A stretch of DNA of 64,000 bases from Parus major (taxonomy: Eukaryota > Chordata > Aves > Passeriformes > Paridae): positions 129,851,613 to 129,915,612 of the forward strand of contig NC_031769.1 of assembly GCF_001522545.3 (NCBI RefSeq), given 5' to 3'. Numbering within the stretch: the first letter of the stretch is position 1; every line of letters starts with the position of its first letter. Made by a program: the position numbers and the translations under genes. The notes under the pieces were generated by a model. The model made no database searches, was not told the DNA's origin, and saw only the letters and a list, made by a program, of their open reading frames with translations. This document shows, piece by piece, positions 12,378 through 26,477 of the stretch.

Positions 12378-15300
12378 CATGGAATCTTCTCTGCATGGAG
12401 CATCACCTGCTAGGTAGTGTGGAAAACTTGATCCCTGACAGGAATTATAAACACGTGGGTTCTGAAATTTCCTTCATTTTAAAGCAAAATTTTATTTTTT
12501 TTTTCCTTAAAGAGAAAGACAAGAAACATAAAGGAAAAGGATAGAAGCCAGTAAAGAATTAATTGAAGGTATAGTCAGTGGGCAGTGAGGAATTTAAATT
12601 TGAAATTCCCAGTTTGCTTTATGAGAAGAATCCTCACTTAGTTTCCCTGGAATTCTCTCACAAGAAACATTTTTTTTCATGCATTTTTTCATGCATTTTT
12701 AGAAGTAAATAAAGCTAATATAGCCACCCTGTATGTCAGTCTTCCTCAAACAGTATGTAATATTTCATTTTCTCAGCCAAATGAGAAAGCAGAATAGAAG
12801 TCGCAATATTAATTAGTTGTTTCATCTGTTTTGTAGAAAAACAGGAAACATATGGTGACAAACCAAAACAGGTATTTCCACTGAGGGAAAGCCATTATTC
12901 AGTAGTAGGCAATATTCACTGTTCAGTCACTTGTATGGCTTGTGATGGACTGGCTGATCACCTAGGGATAAAGATGCTGCTTAGTTTCATACTGATTTTC
13001 TTTAAGTCAGAATTCCACTTTAGTATATTAAGCAAGGAGGCATAATTTTCTGAGTGTACTGCTGGTGATTATATTGGATGCCATCCTAATTTTTCAATTT
13101 TTCCAGCCATCTATAATCTGTTTTCAGATTTGGGTACTGTTGTATCATCTGAGACTGTCTAGTAGAATAATACATTCCATTATTCATACCTGAGATTTTG
13201 TCAGGAAACAAATATGGTTATTTTTCACAAATTCATCTGTCTGTTCTGTCAGAAATTCATGACTTTTTCATACTGATTGAAAAGTGACAAAAATACCTGC
13301 ATGAATAAATTTTCTTTTAATTAGTAGTGAATTGAAACATAAAAGAGCATAGTCTTTTATATATATAACATCAAATGGATCAAAGTTGTCCAGGGGGTCC
13401 AGGTTGTGTAATTGACAAAGTTAAGTGGTTTGTTTTTCCTGTGACATTAATTTGCATGAGTTGGAGCTGCAACAGTACCCTTATACCATTTACAAGCAAT
13501 TGTATGCTGAGGAGAATTAGCTATATTTTATACTTTAGCAATCTTATAGATTTTTATAACTATAATTTTAAAACTAAAAAAAAAAAAACAATCTATAATC
13601 AGAAGTTTTTATTCATTATACCTTAGTGAAAGAATGGCATCTGAATCAGCTTCATCTAAATCTATAAATCAATGTCCTGTAGCAACAGCTTTGTAGGATG
13701 GTGAATGTTTAATTGTGGCATACATTTTCTATTTCTGCTAATGTTAAAGGCCTGAAACCTTGACATACCAAATGAGGCTGTACAAATTAATTTGTGTGGT
13801 TTTTTCCAAATATATAGTAACATGAAGACATGTAAGAAAAGTTAGCAAATTTAAGACATACATGTGTGTAGAGTTGATGGTGAAAATTTGCACCATGCAT
13901 AACTTCATTTTCTTAGTAAAGATTGTTTCACAGATTAATCTAATCCACTTAGTAAACAGGCTTACTAGATTTAATTGCTTTATCAAATTGTTATAATTTG
14001 TACAATGGCTACATCTTTTCAAATACATATGACATTAAAGTCTTCTGATAATATTTACCATTGAGCTGTTCATATGTTTTAAACATAATCTTGTGGCTCA
14101 GTAGTGTCAGAGAGAGTGCCAAATGCGTAACTTTTTGAGAATGCCAATAAAAACCATTAGCTGGAATAGCTGAATAATACTTGCATCATTTTCCTGGTAG
14201 CTTTACCAGTACTTGGGTTCCCACATAGCCACTCCTTGGATGTTTTCCTGAAAATAACAGATATTTTGGTTAGTTCAAGGACACTATCAAAATAAAGTCC
14301 TTGCCAGTATGTTGAGTCATTGCCATACCCTGTTTCCGTTCTTAGGAAGCTTTGTCTCATCATTTGATTTTGTTGCCAAAACCAGTGGGGAGGTATCTTT
14401 TTGAAGGACTGTGCAATACCTCTAGATACTTCATATGAGCAAACATTCTCATTCCATGGAAATCCAGATGCTGTTCTTATGTTGGGAAAATGAATGTGGT
14501 TTTCCTTAGAATCTTCAAAGCAGAATTCTTAGTTTTCAATTAAAAAAGAAATATTTAGGAATGAAGTAAATTTATACTAAAGTAGGAAGCCTTATGAGGA
14601 AGAGTCCATTTTGCAGACATGAAGGCAAAACACGTGAGGATTACTCAAAAGGACATAAGCATGTATGTGTATGCACAGAGGCTTCACACAGCAAAAACCT
14701 CTCATGACAGAAGATCTGAGTTCTGTGTTAGCCTGGAATTTTTACAAATGCACAATTTAGTTTTACACTTCAAACTTAAGCAAGTGGTATGTTTTAACAT
14801 TTTGAATTGCTTTGCAGTTTCATTCATCCCCTTGCAATTCTGCACAAGTTACATCCATAGTCATGCTATGAGAATTTTGAGATACCTGAATTAAAACTAG
14901 ATATTTTGGATGGAAAAGTATCATTTGAACTTTACACTTCAGTTGAGGGTTCCATAGGTGGACAACAGTTTCTTAATGTTAACATCCTTCCCCTGGTCAT
15001 CAGCATTAACTTCTGGGATTGTGTGGCTTCTGAGATCCTCTGAATCCAAACAATTCATTTTGTTCTGTGTCTTGCTTGCAGGGAAGTTCACTTGTGTCAG
15101 TAATAGTAATTTTCCACTTGTCTTGAACATTTGAATATTGCACTGAATTTTGATTGAGTGGGGCAGAGGAAGTAGTAGTGTTTCTTTGTGGAAACACAGT
15201 GTTCAGAGTGGAAGGATAATAAAGAGCCTAGCTATATTTAATTTCTTTCTAATATGTTCAATGTGTTCCACCACCTATCACAAAAGCCAATCTAGTAAAA

Positions 15301-18300
15301 TTACAATTAATTAATTTTTAGTGCAGTATCATGGTTTTCTGGCAGGGCTGCAAAGTACATGCCTAGGGTCTGTGGTGTTGATAAGTGTGATACAACCAGG
15401 TACTGTTGGTATTCCCATCTAGATAAAAGAGGTAGTTATCACACTGACTTACATTGTGGAGTATTTCTCATGAGTATGATGTGGAGATGAAAGAGCAGGA
15501 CAATACTTCCATTTTTGCAGCTACTTTCCCTCTGATTGAGTTACTGGTTGTTATATCAAATGGTGAAATCATAGATTATGATTTTGATAAAAGATTGGTA
15601 TGAGTCATGCGTGTGATGCTAAATAACATCTACTGAATCAAATTCAGATTTGCAGCTATTTCTAATTTCTCTGAACTTATCTCCACAGATAATTAACTGC
15701 CAGTACCTTTTTAGAGAGAAGACATTTTAAAGTTCTCATTTGTTTATACACAGTATGCAGCTTTGGTATTTCTGCTCTGCTTAATGGGTTTGCTTAATAA
15801 TCTTGCATATTAGCACTTTTTTCCCTCAGTGCGTGCTCCTAGGCACACATATTTCCAGCTCTTCATTTCACTGTACCTTCCCCCCAGATTACCTGTGACT
15901 CATTGTATGAATCAAGACTGGAAGCTTCATTCTTGACTCATCCTAAGTAAAGGTTTCCACTAATTTTAACTTTCTTCATCAAAACACTGGAAGGATAATG
16001 ACTTAGTAAAGTAAAGTATTCTCAGAAATTAGCAGTAACAGTTATTTCAGACTATTGGAGAGCTGTTTGAATTAGAGAATCCCTAAAACTGAAAATCCGT
16101 TAGCTTTACTGAGTAGGGATCCTGTCTAGAAGTTTCATAAAACTGATATTTGTCTGAGGACCTGTGATTTAAAACATTGGTTTTAGAAAGTTGGGCATTT
16201 TTTTCTTCACAGAGCTACGGGGATAATTAGGTTTGTGTGTTTGCATTAGTTCACGTGCTCTCTTTCAGTAGTTTGTATGTCTTTTTTGCTTTTCTGCTAG
16301 GATAGACTGTCTTGTCTCTACAGATCATCCTTTCTGGCTGATTCTTTGCCTTTCAAAACAGGAACAAATGAGGAGAGATTCAGATTTACAAATACATTAT
16401 TGCCAAACTATTATTTTTTCAGTGGGAGATGGGTACATAACTATTCTACATTTTCTTGAAAATGCTCCTTATAAAGGTAATAATGCCTTCTCCACACAAG
16501 ATAAATGTTTATAACATATTGAATATTTGGAAGTTTTACCCATTGTATTTCTATTAAATCATTGTTGTACAATGCAATTTCTGAGTAGACTGGTCTTGGT
16601 TGAGTGGTTCACTGAGTCATTTCCCAGGTATGTCTGTAAGCAAGCCCATCAGAGCAAATGAATTTATGGCCAGTTAAAAAATTATACTTAGAATAATGCT
16701 TAGGAAAATATTTCAATAAAACTCAACAACAAAGAAAAAAACAAAAATTAGTGAGCCAAAAGGAACTTCATGGCCCAGAACTGGAAAAACTTTTTTATGG
16801 AAAAACAATATATGTAAACAATATTCAGTAATATGTGCTGTCTTTTTGCATCTTTATTATAGTACATCATAGTAATGCCATATAGAAGCATGTAAAGGTC
16901 AGGTTTTTCTTTAAGAAGTAAACTTTGTAAACTGTTTGTATCTCGACCCACTAATGGTATTCAATGTTGCTACCATCCCACAATTTGAATGGCTCCAATG
17001 GAATCGTAGCACTGCAGATAAAAACTTTGAAGATGTCAGACTGCTGCAGGATGTGTTTCACAATAGTTCTCCATTGATTTTCCAGTGAGGTATAAAGTCC
17101 AATCTCAGCATGATTTGAGTGCTGGGTACTTTGGAGCAGTTGCTCAGCACGAGAGACTGAGGGGGCTGCCAGGCCTGATCAGTCGGAGGAACCTGAAGAT
17201 GCAGCTCCGCGTGTCACCCACCCCAAGGAGGCTTGCAGAGGTCCTCTTCTGGACCTTTCATTCCTGCTCCAATGCCATGATTCTTTTCTTTCTTTTAGTT
17301 GTTTTAAACAAATTCAGCAGGCATGATTTAGGATGCAATTTTGAGGCTTAAGTTAATCCGAGATGAGCTGCCATGGTCTGTCCTTTTCCTTCACTGCTTT
17401 GTATTGTACAATGAACCAGTGAAGGAAACAGAACAGGCCAAAAAAACAACTACATTTTTTCTCAGGTTTTTTGGTTGGCTGGCTTGTTTTTAATTCCTGG
17501 GATTATTTTTTTTGGATACTTCAAGACCCTGAGCTGGCTGGTTTACTGTCATAGAAGGCACAAATGAGAAGACACAAATTCAGTTTGGCATGGAATTGTA
17601 CACCAAGGCTGAGACAAACAACTTGCTAAAAATGGGGATATTTTGTCATGGCCATGTTACCAAAAAACGTATTCGGATATTCCTAATTTTGTACATTTTA
17701 GTACATGTGCCATTTCATGTGCTTTACTTCCTCAGGTAGTCTTTAAAATATTTAAATATTCTCAACAAATTGGAACATGGTTTAGTCAAAGATCGGTTTA
17801 GGTACAAGTTGATACAGGTGAGATGTAGTAACCTAGAAAAAGGAAAAAAAGAAGGCAGTAAGGTACAGATAGATAATTTTCCAGACATCTAGCAGCTTTA
17901 AAACCTGAGGCACTCAAGATCCCAGCACATGTTTCAGTGAGCAGTAGTGTGCCAGCAGTTGAATATTTCTCATTGGAGATTCCTGCACTGTGGATTTTTT
18001 TCTGTTTGTGGCATGTAGTCTGACTCAGTCTGACTTATATTACTGGAAATAATGTAGAATGGAGTTTGTTTAGTTAGGCAGCATCTGTACATGAAATCTT
18101 TTAATCTGCTGTGGATTTAGTTATTTTAATTGCCTTTAAAATGCTCAAAATGGATAAAGTATCTAATATGTATTAAGAAAAAGATTGTATTGTTTGATTC
18201 TGGGAATAGTTCATTTAACTGCACAGTTACTCATTTAAGAGGCTGAAGATAGAGTCTGTATTATGAAAGTCAAGTGCCAAGCTACTTTATCACATTATAA

Positions 18301-18670
18301 TAATGACTTTTTATTGTTCATACATTCATTCATCCTCTCTTAGAAAATGATGCTTAAATTTGTCTTCTGAGGCTTTGTTGAATTCCACTTTGAATTATTG
18401 CCAGGTATTTGGTATTTTCCTTCTGCAATTTTTAACTTATTTTACAGAATGCTGAATACTAGTCAGTGGGAGAATATTCAAGTTTACTCCAGCAGGAGTA
18501 AATAACTTTGTTAAATTTCTCATGTTCAGAAGTCACAACAATGAATGATATTTATTATATTTCCATATTTAAGATAATTAAATTATTTAAACTGCATGGA
18601 CATGTGACCAAAAACTGAGACTGGTAAAATTAGTCTGATACTGAAATCTTGATACTGAAATGTTAGAGAA

Positions 18671-19310
18671 TGTCATAGAATAGTAGAATGAATAAGGTGG
18701 GAAAAGACATCCAAAGTCAAGGTTATTGAGTCCAACCTTTGACCAAGCACTACCATGGCAACTAAACCGTAGCACTAAGTGCCACATCCAGTAGTTTCTT
18801 GAACACCTCCAGGGATGGTGACTCCACCATTTCCCTAGGCAGCCCATTCCAATACTTAAGCACAGTTTCAGTGGAGAAATTCTTCCTGATGTCCAAAATT
18901 AACTTCCTCTGGCATAGCTTGAGACTGTGTTTTCTTGCACCTTCAGTGTTTGGTTGGGAGAAGAGGCTGACCCCAACCTTGGTACAATCCCTTTAGGTAT
19001 TCATAGAGAGCAGTAAGGTATCTCCTGAGCCCCTCTTCTCCAGACTAAACAAACTCACCTCCTTCAGTCACTCTCTGTAGGATTTACTCTCTAGACCCTT
19101 CACCAGCTCTGTTGCCCTTCTCTGGATGCACTCCAGCACCTCAATGTCTTGCAGAAGTCCAGCTAGACTACATCCACAGTCATCACCAGGCAGGTCAGCT
19201 GGTCATAAAAGGAGATCAGCTTGCTCAGGCAGGATCTGCCTTCACTAAACCTCTGCTGGCTGGGCCTGATCCCACAGTTGTCCTGTACGTGCCATACGTG
19301 CGTGCATAAA
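18671..19310 (-). mobile_element. CR1 LINE fragment with internal deletion
   Basis: Complement of the CR1 3' end: it starts with TCATAGAATAGTAGAATG and runs through ACCATGGCAACTAAACCGT, AACACCTCCAGGGATGGTGA and CTCCAGCACCTCAATGTCTT (about 19130). After TTGCAG it jumps to AAGTCCAGCTAGACTACATC and GGAGATCAGCTTGCTCAGGC, which lie several hundred bases further along in a full-length CR1. The copy therefore carries an internal deletion near 19152. No intact ORF remains. Confidence 0.88.
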
Positions 19311-19436
19311 ATCAAGGTGAAGTTTCAACTGTTGCTTTTGAAAATGACCAAACTAAATATGCAAGAAGATTCTCGTTGGAAAATGCTGTTTCTTGGCTTT
19401 AAACAGGAAAAAAACCCAAAACAATGTTGCCCTTCT

Positions 19437-19506
19437 AAACAAAAACAAAAACCAAACAAAACAAAACAAAAAGAAACCAAAAATAAAGGTAAAAATCAGA
19501 AAAAAA
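19437..19506 (+). repeat. (CAAAA)n A-rich low-complexity tract
   Basis: Run of CAAAA/CCAAA-type units about 125 bp beyond the CR1 fragment. On the opposite strand it yields spurious Phe-rich open frames. It is not a CR1 tail, since CR1 ends lie on the other side and lack poly(A). Confidence 0.8.
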
Positions 19507-22500
19507 GTATGTGAAATTAAGCAAACCCTAACCATGTCTTAAATAAATGTGTGTTTTAAGCCAATATTTTTTGTATAAAAGCAAAGAAATGAACTTAAAA
19601 TTTGGATTTAAATTTGAAGAATAACACCAAAAAAGCCAATGCTTTTAGTAATAATATTAATGAAAAAATGCTGTGGAAAAAATAACTCTGCCAAATTTCA
19701 GCCTGTTCTTTTTAAATGGAAAGCCTTTATTTGGAAAGGGAGAAAAAAAAATGAACACAAGTTTCTTACTGGCCTTCATAGGGTAGCAAAATAAACATAT
19801 TGTTTGTATTAAAATGAAAAAAAATAATTTTGTTGGCATTAGAAAGGATTTAGCACTTGGATATCCATGTTACAATTGGAACATGTAACACAGCTTTGAT
19901 TTATGAATATTTGCATCAGTGTTTAACAGAATGTAGCCTCTTTCTTTACTCTTGAAGAGCTGGGAAAACATTGTACAAAGAAGCTGAGTTTGTATTGCTC
20001 CCTGCCATCACAACTTGTGTGTAATTCCTGCAGTACTGTGAAAACTACAATTCCCATCTGAAGTAATTCTGTAGGTCCAGAAGCTCCTATACACAATTAC
20101 ACTTCAAATTGGCATCATTTGTTTTGCAACAAATTCTGCTTAAAAAGAAAACTCCTTAGAGGGAAAAAAACCCATTTGACTTTCATGAAATAAACTACTT
20201 CAGACATCTCTGCTATTTTAGTTGCCTCATTTTGGCTTGATTTAATAGTTTCCTTTTGGAGGACAGCTTTAGGTTCATGTTATAAAGGACTCTTTCTGCA
20301 GTTGAATTGATACAAGTAGAAGCAATCTGTCTAGATTTAATAGACTGAAGTTTTAATTTGGAATTTTATTAGACTGGAGGACAAAATTTAGTAGTCAAAT
20401 ACATTTGTATGTGTGTCTTTAATATATTTTACATGTGAAATTAGTATGTCAATTTGCAAAATAATTTTGATAATGGTCAGAATTAAATTCAATCATATAA
20501 CTCATATGCAAAACATAACAAAATTGTTTTAGTTGGCGTGTTCAGTAGAGCAATGTGGCAAACAAAGATCCATTAGATAACAATAATACATTAACTAAAT
20601 TTCTAAGCTGTTGGAAACTTCTCAGTGCATTTTCTGAAGTACTTAGGAGAAAAGAAGAAATTATCCAGTGTCATCTTGGTCATTCCAGTTCAAGCACAAC
20701 AGAAAACAAAAATGGAGCATATTCCTTTTCTGTAAATTACTTTGTCCAGTAGGCAAGATTTTTATTTCCATGTAAATATTAATACTTTTTAGCAAAAGGA
20801 ATAAAACTAGGTCACATACAACAGTGATGGAGCAGATGTGATTGGCACTTTGATTTTGTGGTTTCACACTTGTGAGTCTTTCCATGACTTATGTAATGTG
20901 AAGCATGAGCTCATGATTGGCTGAAGGGTTTTGATCAGAGTTAAGAAATGAACTTAAAATGGAAATTTTACTTCAATAGTGAATGACCATAATTAATATG
21001 AGAAGCTGGAAAAAATATGCAGATGTAGATGCTTTTCTTCTAGAATGGCTGCACTTCCAAAGAGTATATTGCTTACAGTTATTCTATTAATTAAGGAATT
21101 ATTCTGTGAATACCAGAAAATGAACATAAAAATGTTTATAGTGAAATTTGCACATGCTTACATTGTTATTGTTGAAATTTCTTGAATTATCAAGAAATAT
21201 AATGTGGCAGTTCCGACAATTGTTGTAAAACACTTCTCTTTGATTTGGAAAATGTGTTAATTACTGGTCTAAAGTGTTAGGCAGTGTGTTTACCTTGATG
21301 ATTTTATTCCTGCTCTTTATGGAGTGAAAACTTTGAAGATATCATGACCATGTAAGTACTGTGATCAGAAATGGAAAATAAATAAGACTTACCTGGTTAA
21401 AATTGCAGTCACCTTAGATTACTTGCCAATGTTGAAAAGCAAATCTATTTATTGATCCTTGATTTTATGATGTACTTACCTGTGTGTGTTCTACAGGACA
21501 TGCCATTTCCATGCCCTTTCTCTTGATAGATATATGTGCCATATGCCCTAGTGAACTCTAGAGGTTAAGCTAATCAAGTTACCTATCTCAACACATGAAA
21601 AGGAAAAATTAACCACAGTTCCCCAGCTACCAGTGTAGCTTTCAACACCTTTTCTATGGTGTGTAGTATTGATAGGGTATATAACTGTGAAAGGACAAGA
21701 AAATGCACTGAAGTGATCTAAGAAGTAAACTATCATCTTGATGTGTTTTTTCTAGCTATTGAAAACCTTTCCATATTGCAACTTATTCTGACAATGAAAC
21801 TGTAGAATATCTCTGATTTAAGTACCATCTGGTTATGCTCAAAGCTTTAAAGCTATTATCTCAGCTTAAAATTTCAGCGTCCTATACTTTTTTCTTCACC
21901 AAACTATCCATTTTTAAACCACAAATATTTTTCCAGTCCTTTCAGATTTTATCTAAAAGTATATTTTAACAGTATTTAAATAGTTCTTGAACAATAACAA
22001 TTTATCTTGATAGATGACATGCTGTGTTTTTTCATTTTATTTTAATTAGCTATTGTGGAACCAAATTCCCTTTTGTTTTATTCCTTTGAATACTGTTTAA
22101 TTATAGTTATCATGCCAAATATCTTAAAGGTTATTTTACCAATACAGTTTCATTTAACATAAGCCATGTGGAATCAATAGTCCTGTTTCCTAAAGTGAAT
22201 GCTTGGAAAATCTTACATTCATATGTTAAGAGTACACATCCTTTCCTCATTAGCTGGAAAGTACAGGGATTTTGGCACAGGTTCTGTGTGGAAGCATTGT
22301 GCAGCTTTTATATGGATTTTGTTTTTAGCCTTTGATGACACTGTTTAGAATAGGAAGTATCTAATAAGTAAAGCATTTTGTCTAATGTGCTGCCAGTGTG
22401 TTTAATATATGCCTGGAGGTCTGAAACATTATCTTCTCCACTATAGTAATATGCATTTAATTCTCTGAAAGCAGAAGGTCGAACTTTTAAAAGGGACTCA

Positions 22501-24799
22501 AAGTACATTTTCAACTAAAATAATTTAAAACACGTGGGATAGGGGACCAGAGTAATGTACGGTTGGTTTTTATGGTTTAATCATGATCATGTTAATGCAC
22601 ACCAGTAGCTAATTAAAGAAAACTTTTATTGTTCATTTTAAATGGGTTATGTAAAGAGTAAGAGAATTGATATTATACAGCCCAATGATAAATGTTACCA
22701 TTACATTTGCTAACAGCAAGATGATATTGCTGTTCTTGACATCCTTAAAGAATTGGCCCATTTATTCCATAATACAGCAAAGAATCTTTTTTAGAGCTGT
22801 TGTACTGAGACTCACTCCCTCTCATCTTCTTATCCCATTAGAGGAATACCTAAATGCTTCCCAAATTTATTACTAGGCATATCTTCAAGTTAACTTTGAA
22901 ACATTGTTGGAAGGCTTGATGCTCTACTGAGTTGAAATCGATGCAAGAAGTACCAGTGATACTTCTGCACTTTTATTTTTTACCCAGTTGTGTTACGTAC
23001 AGCTGTCTTGCAAATCATTATTCATGTGTTCCAACCTTTATAATATATGTGGTAAGGCCATACATAAGTCAAAGTTTCATTGTGGAGCCGGGTGGCATGG
23101 AAAACTGTAATAGGATATGGTATCTTTCACCTCTTGGGCACTGGTTTATATTCCATACTGCTTAATACTGAGCAGAAATTGCCTTCTGAGTGCTGTTCAG
23201 TGACCTGCATGAATTGATTTGGGGTCTCAGTAAAGTTTCTGTAGTTGAATGTCCTCATAACAGGAAACTCAGCAGTTGGGACCAATTAGCACCCTTGCAG
23301 CAGTCTGCACAGAGAATCTATAGTCTGACTGGGGATGGAGGCAGAGCTCCTTTCTTACCTTCCTAGAGGTGCTCTGCATAGACCAGAGCATTTAATAAAT
23401 ACTTAATGATAAAAGGAGGCAGAGGAAAAGAACTAGTCTTCAACTCGAATCTGTTTAGGTGTGAGAAGAGAGGATCCATTCAGAAACCAGAAGTACTGTG
23501 ATTTCTTCCTCCATTTTGTCATATACATGTGATGCTTTTCTTCCTGGAAGTTTGTCACTTAGTGGATGACACCGTATTTTCATTTCCTCTGGCCAAGTCA
23601 TGGATAACCTAAATGTCAGGTAGCTGCAGAAATTTCTGCTGCATAGAGGACAACAAGAGAATATCATGTAGGATTCACCACTGAATCATGCTTTCTGAAA
23701 ACATTTTTCATCAGACTCACCTGATGTCTGTGTAGCAATTAATACTTGCTGGGTTTAGCAGCATATGCCCTCAACTTAATTACAGGCAGCATTTCCATGA
23801 AATGATATGGCAAGATTTTTTCACAGCTCCATTCTTTCTTTCTGCTCGCCCTCAATACATGAGCAATGAACCCATCTGCCCCAGTTTTGAAAGTGCCATC
23901 AATACAGGATGTGGGTGAAGCGCTTTATAGTTTACCAGGCAGAGAGGCTGAGGTGTAAATAGCCTAACTTTGCTAGGATATCAGGAGGAATGAGGATTTC
24001 TTGGCTCACAAAGTAGTGATTCATTAAAATGGTCTCTAGTTATTTTTACAGAGGCAGCATAAAAAGTGATATCACATTTACAAGTCAGTGATATGAGTCT
24101 GCCATAGAAAACAGCCGCAAAGAATTTTATTGGTTATTTGAAAAATATGTACATGAGTGAATCTGAAAAGATTGTAACCAGAGCTGGCAAAAAACCTTTT
24201 CAAAGAAAATCTCAGCTAGTTAATGGCTCTGTTTTAGGATTTCCTCTGTAATACTTTTTCTAGTATATTCATTCCTTTAAAGAAAAGGAGAGGGATTGCT
24301 CCCTTTGTTCCATAAAGCACAATATAAAGGAAGGTTTAAAAAGCCTGCTTTTCTTTACCTCCCTCATAACCCAATTTCTGCAATACATGTAAAATCTAAT
24401 ATATTGCTGCATAAAGACCATAGAAATCTGGAGAAACTGAGTCATTCACTGCCCTGCATTCCCATAGTTAAGTTGCTGGTAAATAATTTATTTTTAATTC
24501 ATTATTCTCTTTTGAAGAGGAAGTTAAGGTAGAAGTTCATATTTCACTTTTTGAGGATTCCTTTGGATGGAGAAGATAAGAAGAAATTATTGAAATAGAT
24601 CCTGCAATGAAGAAATTAAATCATTGTGTCAATGTGCAGTGTCAGCCAAAAAAACCCCTGTAAAATACTGGACATCTGGATGGGGATGGAGAACAAGACA
24701 GAAGGCAGCATTTCACTTTTACAGAGAACTGTAGGGTTCCACTTCTTGGGTGCTTTGTAGAGTACTCAAGAAGGCCATAGTGGAGTTACAGAAGTAGAC

Positions 24800-25030
24800 A
24801 AAGGAGGCTAGAGAGATTGGAAGTGCTGGAGTGCCTTCTTTGTGAGGAGAGACTAAAAAGGCCAGGATTTCCATGTCTGAATTGGAGAAGGCTGAGGGGG
24901 GCTGTGATCATATTTTACAAAGTCTTAACAACACTAATAAAGCTGAATGATGACCTGAACAATTTCTATGCTACAAAAGATGGGGAGAAAGCAATGTCAC
25001 TAGGAGGAGATGGTTTCAAGTGACTTTTTT
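24800..25030 (+). mobile_element. Probable old CR1 LINE fragment, sense orientation
   Basis: The order of blocks resembles sense-strand CR1: GAGAGATTGGAAGTGCTGGA, then GGAGAAGGCTGAGGGGGGCT, then a diverged 'tcatattttacaaagtctt' block. In the consensus I remember, a Leu-rich ORF2 end is followed by a gaagaggctgaggggagacct-type motif. Divergence is high and the distal end is lost after about 25020, where a T run begins. It could be another old retroposon. Confidence 0.5.
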
Positions 25031-26477
25031 TTTTTAAAAAATTGGATCTTGTTGCCACTGAAGGTTGAGAACAGACGCTGTCAATGTGTTCAGAAAGGAA
25101 GGATGAATTCATGGACAAGAAGCCCAGAAATGGTTTCCAAAATGACCACACCAACATGTACCCATGGCATCCTACATGCAGCAGCTGTGGATGCCTGGGG
25201 AGGAGGAGATTGCAGGAAGTGGACAGAGTTTCTGGTATTTCTTAACAGAGTTTCCTCCTGGTGCTATCAAAAACAGTGTACTGGGATAGATGGGTTATGA
25301 ATCCGATCAAGTTGAGCATTTCTTATGTTAGCTCCTGTACTGAGCAGAGCAGAAACTCCACTGCAGCAGCACAGATGGAAGTGTTAGTTATGCTGTGGAA
25401 GCTGTGCAGGGAGAATGTATGACTAACCTTCATATGAATCTGAGGAATTAGTCATACATCAATTATTATTGAATTTTTGTAGATTGATTGTTTTGCCACA
25501 TATCTTAGTATATGCTCCCTACCTTGTCCTCAAACTTTTGATAGGATTTCTACTTGTTTCATGAGCAGTGTTAAAAGTGTTTTTTCCTGAAGTAGTTCTT
25601 TGTCTTGGGATATCTCTGTCTCTTGAGCTGAGACTATAAGGTTTCTGGACACAGCCTTGCAACTTTTCATTTCATTCTTGCACTCTTTGTCAGTGGTGTA
25701 TGTTTTCTTTTTGAAATATTTCTATATGCAATGATTTCTCATGTGGAACCCTGTGAATGTCACAGCCAATACCCTATGTGGCCTTGATAAGCTAAGAACT
25801 CATACCCATCACTTTTCATACCCATCAGTCTTTAGATAGTTCTGATGTCTCCTTTAACATCAGTGTTTAACATTGGTTTTTTATATAAGGTAGCTGCCTT
25901 CCATAAATCTTAAAAAAATCTTTTTTTCTATAACATATTTTTTATACATTTCATTTTATAATTTCCATTTAGTCTTTTTATGGTTGCATAGTGGATTTAT
26001 ATTATGTTCTATTTTATCTAATCACAGTAAAAAATTTTAGTGACAAAGGTGACTTTCTGAGCATCAGTGCTCAAAATTGGAAAACAATCCTAATTAGGCT
26101 TTAATTTGCAATATATTATTTCACAGATATATGGGTTTATATTAAAGCATAAATTTCTTATAAATTCTTCAGAGTTTTTTTAAATGAAGGGTTTAATTTT
26201 TTTAAATGCTTTCTAAGCCTAGAAATCCTTACTGCTTGCTTTTTTTTTCCTCTTTCACATCTTTTTTTGGCTCTTCAGCTATTGTGAGTCATCATTTCAT
26301 TGGAACAGACACCTGCTGTGTTTTTATGAATTATTACTGTGTTAAAGTTAACTTGGCATATTTTTTTTAGAATTCTCTTTTTTGACATCATGTTTATGTA
26401 GTGATTTTTTGCTGTGACTGAAATGGAAATAGTTGGGGTATGGATATCAGAAGTTAATATAACATTTTCCTTTGCAG

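Larger units (their letters stand above)
1831..26477 (+). other. VPS13B: VPS13B intron (24.6 kb)
   Basis: Largest intron in the window, with donor gtaggt at 1831 and acceptor tttgcag ending at 26477. It is AT-rich and holds CR1 LINE fragments at about 3960-4890 (with a nested younger piece), 6205-7240, 18671-19310 and 24800-25030. It also holds A-rich low-complexity tracts at 2394-2454 and 19437-19506, and small tandem duplications near 3273 and 8687. Clean hairpins occur at 2310-2339 and 12329-12377. Outside these I see nothing I can name. Open frames up to 137 codons (11853-12266) show no family resemblance, and I found no second copy of the 144-bp exon. Confidence 0.8.

Noticed and set aside
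19353..19535. Phe-rich - strand open frame
   Set aside because: Simply the complement of the (CAAAA)n tract.
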